Of a stretch of 64,000 nucleotides of DNA, positions 26,666 to 34,108 are shown in pieces. Each line of letters begins with the position of its first letter. Position 1 is the first letter of the stretch. A model generated the notes under the pieces. That model saw nothing but the letters and a program-made list of their open reading frames with translations, was not told where the DNA came from and ran no database searches. The DNA comes from an uncultured Odoribacter sp. (lineage in GTDB: Bacteria; Bacteroidota; Bacteroidia; Bacteroidales; Marinifilaceae). Location: positions 7,820-71,819 of the forward strand of contig CAJUQA010000014.1 in NCBI GenBank assembly GCA_910588375.1. Reading direction: 5' to 3'. A program made the translations under genes and the position numbers.

Positions 26666-28168
26666 CTATTCCAATATTTTCCAAGCCTTTCCCATGGTTT
26701 CCGCCACTTTTCCAGCACAAATGCCGCGCATTCCGTTTTCCTCCGCAACAATATCTCCCGCCAAACCGTGAGCAAACACGCCAATCATCGCAGCTTCTCT
26801 TGCCTCTATTCCCGAGGCCAGCAACGCTAACAGAACTCCCGTCAACACATCCCCCATTCCTCCCTTGGCCATTCCCGGATTACCGGTCATGTTAAAATAG
26901 CACTTCCCCTCCGGCGTCGCAATCACGGTATGGGCTCCTTTTAAAATCATCACAACCCCATAGTGATGTGCAAAATTGCTTAAATTATTTAATCTCTCAA
27001 AATCATTTCCACTTTTTCCTGCCAATCTCTCAAATTCTTTCGGGTGGGGCGTCAGGATACTGCCTGCCGGCAAAAGCGGAAGTAATGCCCGGTTTTCCGC
27101 CAATACATTCAAAGCATCGGCATCAAGCACCAGTTTTCCCCGCCAGCGCATCAGCAATTCTTCCAGCGCTTTCACCGTTAAAGCGTCCTTGCCTATGGCA
27201 GGACCACATCCTACGGCAGCATAACGTCCCAGGTCTCCAAGACAAGAAAAACAATATTCCGAACGGTCGGTTTCTATCAAAGCTTCGGGCACCGTCGACT
27301 GCAGGATTTCCACACCCGCCCGCGGCACATGACAGGAAAGCAAACCGACTCCGGACCTCACGGCCGCTTGGGCTGCCAACACAGCCGCACCCATCATATA
27401 CCGGCTACCGGCAATAAGCAAAGCATGGCCGTTCATCCCTTTGTGGGCAAAAACCGAAGGCCGCGGCAATAAATCCCGAACCAGCTCCTCCGACAGATAA
27501 TAATACTCCGTTTCCACCCCGGCAATACCCTGCGGATGCAAACCGATATCCAACACCTGCCACTTCCCGACAAAGGGTTCATTTTCCGGCAACATAAATG
27601 CCAATTTGGGAAATTGGAACGTCAGTGTATAATCCGCCCGCACAATAGCCTCCCGGTCATTCTGCGAATTATCCTCCCCCATCAATCCGGACGGCATATC
27701 GACAGCCACTACCCGGTTCGGCAACCCGTTTACTTTCCGTATCAGCTCTCGGGCCCTACCGGTCACTTTCCGGTCGAGTCCCGTCCCGAACAAGGCATCC
27801 ACAATCCAGACTTCCGGATGCGGCTGAAATGCCGCCGCATCCGCCAATTCAATCCGCTCCCCTCCCCATCTCCGGCTATTTTGTTCGCATTCCGGTGATT
27901 TCAATGTCCCCGGCAACTGATACACAACAACTTCATAGCCTTTTTCGCTCAACAAACGGGCTATGACATACCCGTCACCTCCATTGTTCCCTTTTCCGGC
28001 AAGTACCGCTATTTTCACCTTTCCCGGAAAAATTTCCACCGCTTTTTCAACCCACCTCCCGGCTGCCCTTTCCATCAGTTCAAGAGAGGTTACAGGCTCG
28101 TTTTCAATCGTATAGCGATCCACATCAGCCACATGACCTGCCGGAATTATCTTCTTCAATCCATTCAT
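26666..28168 (-). CDS. nnr: Bifunctional NAD(P)HX epimerase / ADP-dependent NAD(P)HX dehydratase
   Basis: A two-domain metabolite-repair enzyme (500 residues). The N-terminal YjeF_N epimerase has KGNNGGDGYVIARLL and VVAVDMPSGL. The C-terminal YjeF_C ribokinase-like dehydratase has LDADALNVLAEN, LTPHPKEFERL and the ADP-site GMAKGGMGDVLTGVLLALLA. Together they turn damaged hydrated NAD(P)H back into NAD(P)H. The upstream ATG at 28234 is rejected: it adds 22 residues unlike homologues and overlaps the divergent POT transporter promoter. ATG 28168 has AGGA just ahead and starts MNGLKKI then the typical ADRYTIE-like region. Confidence 0.93.
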   Translation of the reverse strand: MNGLKKIIPAGHVADVDRYTIENEPVTSLELMERAAGRWVEKAVEIFPGKVKIAVLAGKGNNGGDGYVIARLLSEKGYEVVVYQLPGTLKSPECEQNSRRWGGERIELADAAAFQPHPEVWIVDALFGTGLDRKVTGRARELIRKVNGLPNRVVAVDMPSGLMGEDNSQNDREAIVRADYTLTFQFPKLAFMLPENEPFVGKWQVLDIGLHPQGIAGVETEYYYLSEELVRDLLPRPSVFAHKGMNGHALLIAGSRYMMGAAVLAAQAAVRSGVGLLSCHVPRAGVEILQSTVPEALIETDRSEYCFSCLGDLGRYAAVGCGPAIGKDALTVKALEELLMRWRGKLVLDADALNVLAENRALLPLLPAGSILTPHPKEFERLAGKSGNDFERLNNLSNFAHHYGVVMILKGAHTVIATPEGKCYFNMTGNPGMAKGGMGDVLTGVLLALLASGIEAREAAMIGVFAHGLAGDIVAEENGMRGICAGKVAETMGKAWKILE

Positions 28169-28214
28169 TCCTATCTGTTCAAACGTTTTAAAATCGAAAA
28201 ATAAATAAAAATTC

Positions 28215-28222
28215 TTACATTT
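28215..28222 (+). promoter_or_regulatory. -7 box of the POT transporter promoter
   Basis: TACATTTG is an exact TAnnTTTG match 43 bp before the ATG at 28265. It also marks the divergent boundary with nnr. Confidence 0.6.
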
Positions 28223-28264
28223 GCCTTCGTGCATAAATTAATAATAACTTAAATAATTAAATCC

Positions 28265-29791
28265 ATGTTTCAAAATCAACCCAAAGGTTTGTATGCCCTG
28301 GCACTTGCCAATACCGGTGAACGCTTCGGCTACTATACCATGATTGCCGTTTTCGCCCTTTTCCTGCGGGCCAATTTCGGCTTATCCGCCAGTGCGGCAG
28401 GTGCCATTTACAGCACCTTTCTTGCTCTCGTCTATTTCCTGCCCCTGATCGGCGGCATCATGGCCGATAAATTCGGATTCGGGAAAATGGTTACCATCGG
28501 TATCGGCATCATGTTTGCCGGCTACCTGTTCCTTTCCGTACCCTTAGGCAGCGGCACCGTAGCACTCGTCAGCATGCTGATGGCCCTGGCGCTTATCAGC
28601 TTCGGCACCGGATTATTCAAAGGCAACCTGCAAGTCATGGTCGGCAACCTTTACGATAATCCCCAATACGAAAAACAACGCGACTCCGGATTCTCCATTT
28701 TCTATATGGCCATCAATATCGGTGCCTTATTTGCACCGACGGCTGCCGTAAGAATCAAGGAATATGCCGAAACGGCGTGGGGATTTTCCGGAAATGACGC
28801 TTATCATTTCTCTTTCGCGGTAGCCTGTGCATCGCTCATTCTTTCCATCGCCATCTACTACGGTTTCCGTAGCTGGTTCCGCCACGTGGAAGGCGACAAG
28901 AAAAATGCCGGTGCGGCCAAAACCGCAGCTGCCGAACAATCGCTCACCCCGGCACAAACCAAAGAGCGCATCGTTGCGCTTTGCCTGGTATTCGCCGTCG
29001 TGATTTTCTTCTGGATGGCTTTCCACCAGAACGGTCTGGCCTTAACCTACTTTGCCGACGAATTTACACAAAAAACAGCCAGCGGCGCCATGAGCATGCC
29101 TTTCGACGTCCTGAACCTCGTATTCGTGATTATCGCCGTATATGCAGGCTTCTCCCTGTTCCAAAGTAAAACCCCGAAAGCCAAAGGCATTTCCGCCGCC
29201 GTTTTCGTAGCATCCATCGCCTTCCTGGTATGGAAATATTTCGGAGCAGAAGGCAAGACCATCGACGTCAGTGCCCCTATTTTCCAACAATTCAACCCGT
29301 TCTACGTAGTGGCATTAACCCCGGTAAGCATGGCAATCTTCGGAGCATTGGCACAAAAAGGCAAAGAACCTTCCGCCCCGCGTAAAATCGCTTACGGCAT
29401 GCTGGTCGCCGCCCTCGGCTTCGGCTTTATGCTCTACGCATCTTTAGGATTACTCACTCCGGACGAACAAAAATCTGCCGGCGACGCCGCCATTTTCGTT
29501 TCTCCCAATTGGCTCATCGGCACCTATCTCATCCTGACATTTGCCGAACTGCTTCTTTCTCCGATGGGAATCTCCTTCGTGAGCAAGGTAGCTCCTCCGA
29601 AATACAAAGGCATGATGATGGGCGGCTGGTTTGTCGCTACCGCTATCGGCAACCTGTTGGTCAGTGTCGGCGGCTTCCTGTGGGGCGGTTTCCCGTTATG
29701 GGCAGTATGGGGCGTATTCATTGTCCTCTGTCTACTCAGTGCCGTATTCATGTTCGCCATGATGAAACGCCTGGAAAACGCGACCAAATAA
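28265..29791 (+). CDS. Proton-dependent oligopeptide transporter (POT/PTR2 family MFS)
   Basis: A 508-residue inner-membrane symporter with about 14 hydrophobic segments. The POT proton-coupling motif ExxERFxYY is visible as NTGERFGYY (residues 17-25), and the FSIFYMAINIGAL signature is present at about 144-156. It should import di- and tripeptides with protons, fitting the nearby DPP IV and PepD genes. GC content is higher than its surroundings in the first 10 kb. It has its own promoter and a strong terminator, so it is monocistronic. Confidence 0.92.
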   Translation: MFQNQPKGLYALALANTGERFGYYTMIAVFALFLRANFGLSASAAGAIYSTFLALVYFLPLIGGIMADKFGFGKMVTIGIGIMFAGYLFLSVPLGSGTVALVSMLMALALISFGTGLFKGNLQVMVGNLYDNPQYEKQRDSGFSIFYMAINIGALFAPTAAVRIKEYAETAWGFSGNDAYHFSFAVACASLILSIAIYYGFRSWFRHVEGDKKNAGAAKTAAAEQSLTPAQTKERIVALCLVFAVVIFFWMAFHQNGLALTYFADEFTQKTASGAMSMPFDVLNLVFVIIAVYAGFSLFQSKTPKAKGISAAVFVASIAFLVWKYFGAEGKTIDVSAPIFQQFNPFYVVALTPVSMAIFGALAQKGKEPSAPRKIAYGMLVAALGFGFMLYASLGLLTPDEQKSAGDAAIFVSPNWLIGTYLILTFAELLLSPMGISFVSKVAPPKYKGMMMGGWFVATAIGNLLVSVGGFLWGGFPLWAVWGVFIVLCLLSAVFMFAMMKRLENATK

Positions 29792-29814
29792 GCAAAACAC
29801 GTTTATAACGAATT

Positions 29815-29841
29815 AAAAGCTGTCCTGTCCGGACAGCTTTT
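29815..29841 (+). terminator. Intrinsic terminator after the POT gene
   Basis: An 11-bp perfect stem (AAAAGCTGTCC with GGACAGCTTTT) has a 5-nt loop and runs into a T-rich tail. Confidence 0.85.
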
Positions 29842-29874
29842 ATTATATTAAAACTCAAAAAAATATTTTTGTTT

Positions 29875-29905
29875 TTTGCTGGAATAAAAAAAAAGACTAC
29901 TTTTG
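29875..29905 (+). promoter_or_regulatory. -33/-7 promoter of the tRNA gene
   Basis: TTTG at 29875-29878 and TACTTTTG at 29898-29905 are 19 bp apart, the textbook Bacteroidota arrangement. The mature tRNA begins 24 bp downstream. Confidence 0.7.
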
Positions 29906-29928
29906 TGCCGTTAAAGAACAACACACAT

Positions 29929-29999
29929 TGTTCAATGGTGTAATGGCAGCACAACAGATTCTGGTCCTGTTAGTCAAGGTTCGAATCCTTGTTGAACAA
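29929..29999 (+). tRNA. tRNA-Gln (anticodon CTG)
   Basis: A 71-nt cloverleaf. The acceptor arm is TGTTCAA (29929-29935) with TTGAACA (29992-29998) and discriminator A. The anticodon stem ACAGA/CCTGT holds the loop TTCTGGT, giving anticodon CTG at 29961-29963. The T arm is CAAGG-TTCGAAT-CCTTG. The D arm is short, as in other Bacteroidota tRNA-Gln genes, and CCA is not encoded. The final pair of the anticodon stem is an A-C mismatch. The accessory lipoprotein region starts right after it. Confidence 0.9.
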
Positions 30000-30002
30000 C
30001 AA

Positions 30003-30035
30003 AAAACCGTCGGATTGACCGGCGGTTTTTCTTTT
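30003..30035 (+). terminator. Intrinsic terminator after tRNA-Gln
   Basis: The stem AAAACCGTCGG with CCGGCGGTTTT (one G-T pair) encloses a short loop and ends in a T-run. Confidence 0.85.
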
Positions 30036-30157
30036 AAATCACCTCCTTACTCCACACCCCAGCATTCTATCAAAATGAGTCATTCCGTCGCTCCTTTTTA
30101 TTTCACCGGATCAACACATTATATTGCTTTCCTAATTGGTTTTTATGGCTATCAACT

Positions 30158-30201
30158 ATTAGTCATATATTAGTTACCTATTACTCATCTATTAGTTTAC
30201 T
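30158..30201 (+). repeat. Four tandem 11-bp phased repeats upstream of the regulator
   Basis: The units are ATTAGTCATAT, ATTAGTTACCT, ATTACTCATCT and ATTAGTTTACT, starting at 30158, 30169, 30180 and 30191 with no gaps. The ATTAGT core returns once per helical turn, as expected for repeated binding of one protein to one face of the DNA. They lie about 115-158 bp ahead of the regulator's -7 box. Confidence 0.65.
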
Positions 30202-30315
30202 AAGAAATAATCAAGTGTTTTATTATTTATTTTCATCTATTTATTTACATATGATGCCCACAGGAAGACAATCGAAATGAAATTATACAAATAAAAAATT
30301 ACAGAACAATTTTTA

Positions 30316-30323
30316 TAAATTTG
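30316..30323 (+). promoter_or_regulatory. -7 box of the TPR/HTH regulator gene
   Basis: TAAATTTG is an exact TAnnTTTG match 31 bp before the ATG at 30355. Confidence 0.6.
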
Positions 30324-30354
30324 CATGGCGTCTATGTTTAAAAAATGAAATTCT

Positions 30355-31995
30355 ATGAGGAACGTCCTTCTTTTCGTCACATTATTGTTAGCCGGATGTC
30401 TTGCCCCTCACAGCAAAACAAGAGAAATGCTGACTCGGGCTGAAAGCAGGATGAACGAAAAACCGGACTCTGTCCTGTGTATCTTAAAACACCTCCCTCC
30501 CGGCGATTTGAAAACCGGAGAAGAACAAGCGTTGTTTGCCTTGTTATACAGTCAGGCGCTTGACAAGAACTACATCGACGTAACAAACGATTCATTGATA
30601 AACATTGCTGTCCGTTATTATAATGACCATCCGGAGCCTTACCGCCTGATGCTTGCCTATTATTATTTATCACGGGTCCAACACAATGCGAAGAATTATG
30701 CGGCGAGCCTCCTGTCCGCCCATAAGGCCCGGAAACACGCAGAGAGCATCGGTAATCATTTCTTTCTCGGAATGATATACCGTAGCATGGCAACTATTTA
30801 TAACCGGATATACAATGCCAATGAAGAAATAAAATATTTCCTCCTCGCACATCAATTTTTTGTGAAAGCACACGCCGACAAGCACGCTAACGTTGCTTTT
30901 ATTGACATGGGGCATGCCTATCACAACAACCATGAATATGAAAAAAGCATCCGTATCGCACAACAATCTTTTGACTCGGCTTTCACGAAAAGGGATACAA
31001 CCCTCATGACGGAGAGTCTTCACCTGCTCGGCTGTTCTTATGCCGCACAACAAAATTACCGGGAGGGAAAAGAGGTTATGCTCCGTTTACAAGCACTCTG
31101 CCCAACCTACCTGTCCGACCAAGACTATAAAAATCTCGCACTTATTTATTTTTCGGAAAATAAGCTGGACAGTGCCACTTTTTATCAAAAACGAATAAAA
31201 AGCAGCCATGCGGCTATTTCGTGGATAGATTATAACCTCCACACACTGCAAGGGAACTATCCGCAAGCTCTCCGTGCACTGGAAATCATAAGCCGTACCC
31301 AGGACTCCATTATCCGTCAAGCCTTAAACCAAAATATCAGTAGTACACTCGTTCAATATTACAAACAGGAAGAAGAAATGGCCGCTTATAAACTGAAACA
31401 CGAAAAGCAACTACGTATCGGAATCAGTGTTTTCGGCATTCTTTTTATCATAGCACTCTACATTTTTTATCATATCCATTTACAAACCAAACAGCGCAAA
31501 CTTGAAGATACCATTCTGTTTGCCACGGAATTAAGAGACAAATTGCTCCGACAGGATTCCGAAATGCAGAAAAGGGAGGGTTTTATTGACGAACTGTTAA
31601 AACAAAAATTCACCACCATCGACAAACTATGCTCTACCTACTACGAATGCCAGAACACAGAGCGGGAAGGCAAACGCATCCACACAGAAGTCATCGGTAT
31701 CATTTCCAAGTTCAGAGAAGACCCGCACACACAAAAGGAATTGGAAACCTTCCTCGACACCTACAGGGATAATCTGATGAGCACATTCCGCCAAGAGTTT
31801 CCCAAATTAAAAAATTCCGATTACCAACTATTCCTTTACCACGCCCTCGGACTTTCCCAACGCTCTATTTCTATTTTTCTGCAAGAAAAAACGACGGTGA
31901 TCTATAACCGTAAAAACCGCCTTAAAAACAAAATCCAAAACAGTCAGAGCAAGAAAAAAGATTTATTCGTGCAAGTGTTTTCACTAAACCACTAA
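30355..31995 (+). CDS. Membrane-spanning TPR regulator with C-terminal LuxR-like HTH
   Basis: A 546-residue protein with the layout of a one-piece transmembrane regulator. A lipobox-like LLLAGC (Cys15) is followed by several tetratricopeptide repeats (about 30-320, e.g. YYLSRVQHNAKNYAASLLSA and LLGCSYAAQQNYREGKEVM). One membrane helix lies near 355-377 (IGISVFGILFIIALYIFY), then a coiled coil (385-425) and a C-terminal helix-turn-helix near 490-525 (GLSQRSISIFLQEKTTVIYNRKNRL). The sensor would be periplasmic and the DNA-binding end cytoplasmic. Such proteins recur in Bacteroides beside DUF3244 and NVEALA genes (family knowledge). It probably controls the + genes that follow. If lipidation occurs, topology at the N-terminus needs thought. 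Confidence 0.8.
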   Translation: MRNVLLFVTLLLAGCLAPHSKTREMLTRAESRMNEKPDSVLCILKHLPPGDLKTGEEQALFALLYSQALDKNYIDVTNDSLINIAVRYYNDHPEPYRLMLAYYYLSRVQHNAKNYAASLLSAHKARKHAESIGNHFFLGMIYRSMATIYNRIYNANEEIKYFLLAHQFFVKAHADKHANVAFIDMGHAYHNNHEYEKSIRIAQQSFDSAFTKRDTTLMTESLHLLGCSYAAQQNYREGKEVMLRLQALCPTYLSDQDYKNLALIYFSENKLDSATFYQKRIKSSHAAISWIDYNLHTLQGNYPQALRALEIISRTQDSIIRQALNQNISSTLVQYYKQEEEMAAYKLKHEKQLRIGISVFGILFIIALYIFYHIHLQTKQRKLEDTILFATELRDKLLRQDSEMQKREGFIDELLKQKFTTIDKLCSTYYECQNTEREGKRIHTEVIGIISKFREDPHTQKELETFLDTYRDNLMSTFRQEFPKLKNSDYQLFLYHALGLSQRSISIFLQEKTTVIYNRKNRLKNKIQNSQSKKKDLFVQVFSLNH

Positions 31996-32216
31996 TTATC
32001 AAACGCATACATTTCAATTTCACACAAATAGGATACAACTTATTTATTTTCAATATTTTACAGATATTGATAGGAAACAAGAAACATGCGAAACACAATT
32101 AATTATATATCAAAGCATTACAAAAACAACTGATAGATTTTTATGGTGTATTTTTACAACTATTTTCCTCCAAATGAAATAATTTTAACGACGAAATCTA
32201 ATTAAAACAGCTAAAC

Positions 32217-32600
32217 ATGAATAAATTTATCAAACCAACCCTCGTACTTATTTTCATGCTTTGCATAGGTGGCTTGTTCAATGTAAAAGCAGAAGAAAAC
32301 CAAACAAAGCAAGAGACCGAAGTTACTTTACATTCAGATGGTGTTAAGAATCGTCCCCGCATGCCGGCAAAAATCACCATTCACTGCACGTATCGGAACG
32401 GTGAATTGTATTTTTCATTTCCGGAAGAGATTGAATATCTCATAGTAAGCGTGGAACACGCCGAAAGCAAGTCCACGTGGACAAGCCAAATAAGCAAAGA
32501 TGACTGTATGTTTATTTCCACAGCCAAGGGTACATACACCCTATCGGCAGAAACCTCAAACGGACAACATTTCTCCGGCACATTGTATGTGACAGAATAA
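32217..32600 (+). CDS. DUF3244 small exported protein
   Basis: A 127-residue protein with a signal peptide ending near NVKA (residue 25) and a compact beta-sandwich-like body. The typical DUF3244 flow is visible: a basic RPRMPAKI patch, YLIVSVEHAESKSTW, and a C-terminal GTYTLSAETSNGQHFSGTLY ending at the stop. DUF3244 proteins are found in Bacteroidales next to TPR/HTH regulators, and a role as a periplasmic ligand or partner of that sensor is plausible but unproven. It is followed by a large stem-loop. Confidence 0.8.
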   Translation: MNKFIKPTLVLIFMLCIGGLFNVKAEENQTKQETEVTLHSDGVKNRPRMPAKITIHCTYRNGELYFSFPEEIEYLIVSVEHAESKSTWTSQISKDDCMFISTAKGTYTLSAETSNGQHFSGTLYVTE

Positions 32601-32613
32601 AAAACAGGGAAAA

Positions 32614-32655
32614 GGGATACCGGCTATCTCAATAGCGTTATCCTGCCGGTATCCC
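32614..32655 (+). terminator. Stem-loop after DUF3244 gene
   Basis: GGGATACCGGC (32614-32624) pairs perfectly with GCCGGTATCCC (32645-32655) around a 20-nt loop. There is no T-run, so it may be a weak terminator, an mRNA end protector or a regulatory hairpin. Confidence 0.5.
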
Positions 32656-32728
32656 GCACTCCCTCAAAGAAAGGAGGTCTCTAAAATAGCAAGAATTTAG
32701 AAAAAACGAAAGCCCCGCGCTTTTTCTG

Positions 32729-32761
32729 TTGAAAGGATACAGACAGAACATTCTATTTTTA
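32729..32761 (+). promoter_or_regulatory. Candidate promoter of the NVEALA-led operon
   Basis: TTG at 32729-32731 and the near-consensus box TATTTTTA at 32754-32761 are 22 bp apart, 20 bp before the small-peptide ATG. The last base of the -7 box deviates and the spacing is a little long. Confidence 0.35.
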
Positions 32762-32780
32762 TAAATCATTAAAATTAAAT

Positions 32781-33023
32781 ATGATGAAGAAAAAAATCAT
32801 CACTATTGCTGCCATTGCAAGCATTGCATTATTAACCGCAGCATATAGCATCTTCTCTACAGAGAAAAACCAGGTTAGCTCACTGATGTTGGAAAATATC
32901 GAGGCATTGGCACAGAGTGAAGAAATTAATCCCTTATGTCCCAATGGATGTATAGACGGATCAGACGGATGCTATTGTTACAGATACTATCAGGAATATA
33001 GTGAATATCATTGGAAAAATTAA
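32781..33023 (+). CDS. NVEALA-family cysteine-rich small peptide precursor
   Basis: An 80-residue precursor. A basic start and hydrophobic segment (residues 6-25) are followed by a polar linker and the family motif as NIEALA at 39-44 (NVEALA in most relatives). The remaining 36 residues carry four cysteines: C53, C57, C64 and C66 in CPNGCIDGSDGCYCYRYY. The motif ends ALA, which fits a signal-peptidase-like AxA cut and would free a Cys-rich, Tyr-rich peptide. Either of two adjacent ATGs may start it. The role of NVEALA proteins is unknown. Its place first in a 12-gene lipoprotein run suggests it is the substrate or signal of that system. Confidence 0.8.
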   Translation: MMKKKIITIAAIASIALLTAAYSIFSTEKNQVSSLMLENIEALAQSEEINPLCPNGCIDGSDGCYCYRYYQEYSEYHWKN

Positions 33024-33031
33024 TTTTAACA

Positions 33032-33057
33032 ATGTTGCGCCTTAAAAGGCGCAACAT
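33032..33057 (+). promoter_or_regulatory. Perfect stem-loop between the small peptide and first propeller gene
   Basis: ATGTTGCGCC and GGCGCAACAT form a 10-bp perfect stem around TTAAAA (12 bp if the TT/AA are counted). No T-run follows, so partial termination or RNA processing that raises small-peptide expression over downstream genes is likely. Confidence 0.6.
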
Positions 33058-33079
33058 CCGAATTTATAATAATTATCTC

Positions 33080-34108
33080 ATGAAAAAAAAATTTATATAT
33101 TTTGGGGTATTAATTCTCCTCATTGGGGGATGCAGCCGCAATTCGGATAGGGAAAAACATTACAGCAAGTATGGCAAGGTTATTAACATTCAAGAAAAAT
33201 TGCACTCCATTGAAATAAAAAATGTCCTAATTGGTCAATACGGCCACTTATATTTAATTGACAAATATTTAATCATAGGAGATCACATGTCGCCAGATAA
33301 ACAAATTCATCTGTTCGATAAAAACAGTTTCAACTATATTCTTAGCACCGGTTATAAGGGAAAAGGTCCCAACGAAATTACTATTTTAGGCAATATTGCT
33401 ACTGATAAAGTTCATCGAAAATTTTATGTTTCCGATCATGGGAAATTAAAAATATTCAGCTATGATTTAGACAGCCTTTTGGCTAATCCGTTATATCTTC
33501 CAAATATAAAAATCAGTATGGACAAAAGCCGTTTCCCAGCCGGATATGAATATATAAACGATACTTTGTGCTTTGGATGTATTATAGAACCTATCGGAAA
33601 TAACGACTTCAAACCATGTGTAGGGAAATGGAATATGCTCACCAATGAAGTGCAATTAATGAAATACGAGCACCCTGACGTAAAAAAGAAAAGAACAATT
33701 ACTGCCGTTTCCTCAAATTTAGGATTATATGTCGAAGCATATACTCGTCATGACTTAATAACAGTGGGGACGTTTAACGGCGAATTGAGATATAACATTT
33801 ATGGTCCCAAGTGGGAAACGAAATTAAGCAAAAATGGTTACTACGGATCTACCAATTTCTGTAAAGATAAAATCATTAGCACTTATTTAGCTGACAACAG
33901 AATCAAAAAAGAACCTAATGGTAAGATAAGAAGTGCTTACCCGACAAAATTTGTTATTTTTGATTTGGAGGGAAACTATCTTCAAACATGGGAAACAGGA
34001 TATGAAATAACAAATTTTGTTTATGATGAAGAAAATAATCGCCTCATTATAAGGATAGAGGATGCCGACGTGCAATTTGCTTATTTAAATCTTGACGGGT
34101 TATTATGA
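33080..34108 (+). CDS. TolB-like six-bladed beta-propeller lipoprotein, copy 1
   Basis: A 342-residue envelope lipoprotein. The signal peptide ends in LLIGGC with Cys18 as the lipid anchor. The body repeats short blades of the form HLFDKNSFNYILSTGYKGKG and FYVSDHGKLKIFSYDLDSLL, as in the Bacteroidota TolB-like propeller family. A 5' extension to 33011 is rejected because ATG 33080 gives a clean lipobox. It is 56 bp after the NVEALA gene, and its TGA overlaps the ATG of the thioredoxin/DUF1573 gene (ATGATG), so translation is probably coupled. Four paralogues follow. Ligand unknown. Confidence 0.85.
   Translation: MKKKFIYFGVLILLIGGCSRNSDREKHYSKYGKVINIQEKLHSIEIKNVLIGQYGHLYLIDKYLIIGDHMSPDKQIHLFDKNSFNYILSTGYKGKGPNEITILGNIATDKVHRKFYVSDHGKLKIFSYDLDSLLANPLYLPNIKISMDKSRFPAGYEYINDTLCFGCIIEPIGNNDFKPCVGKWNMLTNEVQLMKYEHPDVKKKRTITAVSSNLGLYVEAYTRHDLITVGTFNGELRYNIYGPKWETKLSKNGYYGSTNFCKDKIISTYLADNRIKKEPNGKIRSAYPTKFVIFDLEGNYLQTWETGYEITNFVYDEENNRLIIRIEDADVQFAYLNLDGLL

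Larger units (their letters stand above)
30036..30354. other. AT-rich gap ahead of the TPR/HTH regulator
   Basis: This 319-bp stretch has no convincing gene. A 33-codon frame from 30075 has no family features. The gap holds four 11-bp phased repeats (30158-30201) and a -7 box (30316-30323), so it looks like the control region of the regulator gene. Confidence 0.6.

Noticed and set aside
29929..30035. tRNA-linked attachment site
   Set aside because: I looked for a second copy of the tRNA 3' end (GGTTCGAATCC) and for an integrase gene, and found neither in the window.
30075..30173. 33-codon frame in the gap before the regulator
   Set aside because: No promoter, ribosome site or recognisable motif; it overlaps the phased repeats.
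32781..33023. Double-glycine bacteriocin precursor
   Set aside because: There is no GG or GA cut motif at the right place and no C39 peptidase transporter in the window. The NVEALA family fits better.
33011..33079. Upstream start for propeller copy 1
   Set aside because: It would cover the hairpin and end of the NVEALA gene, and spoil the lipoprotein signal that begins at 33080.
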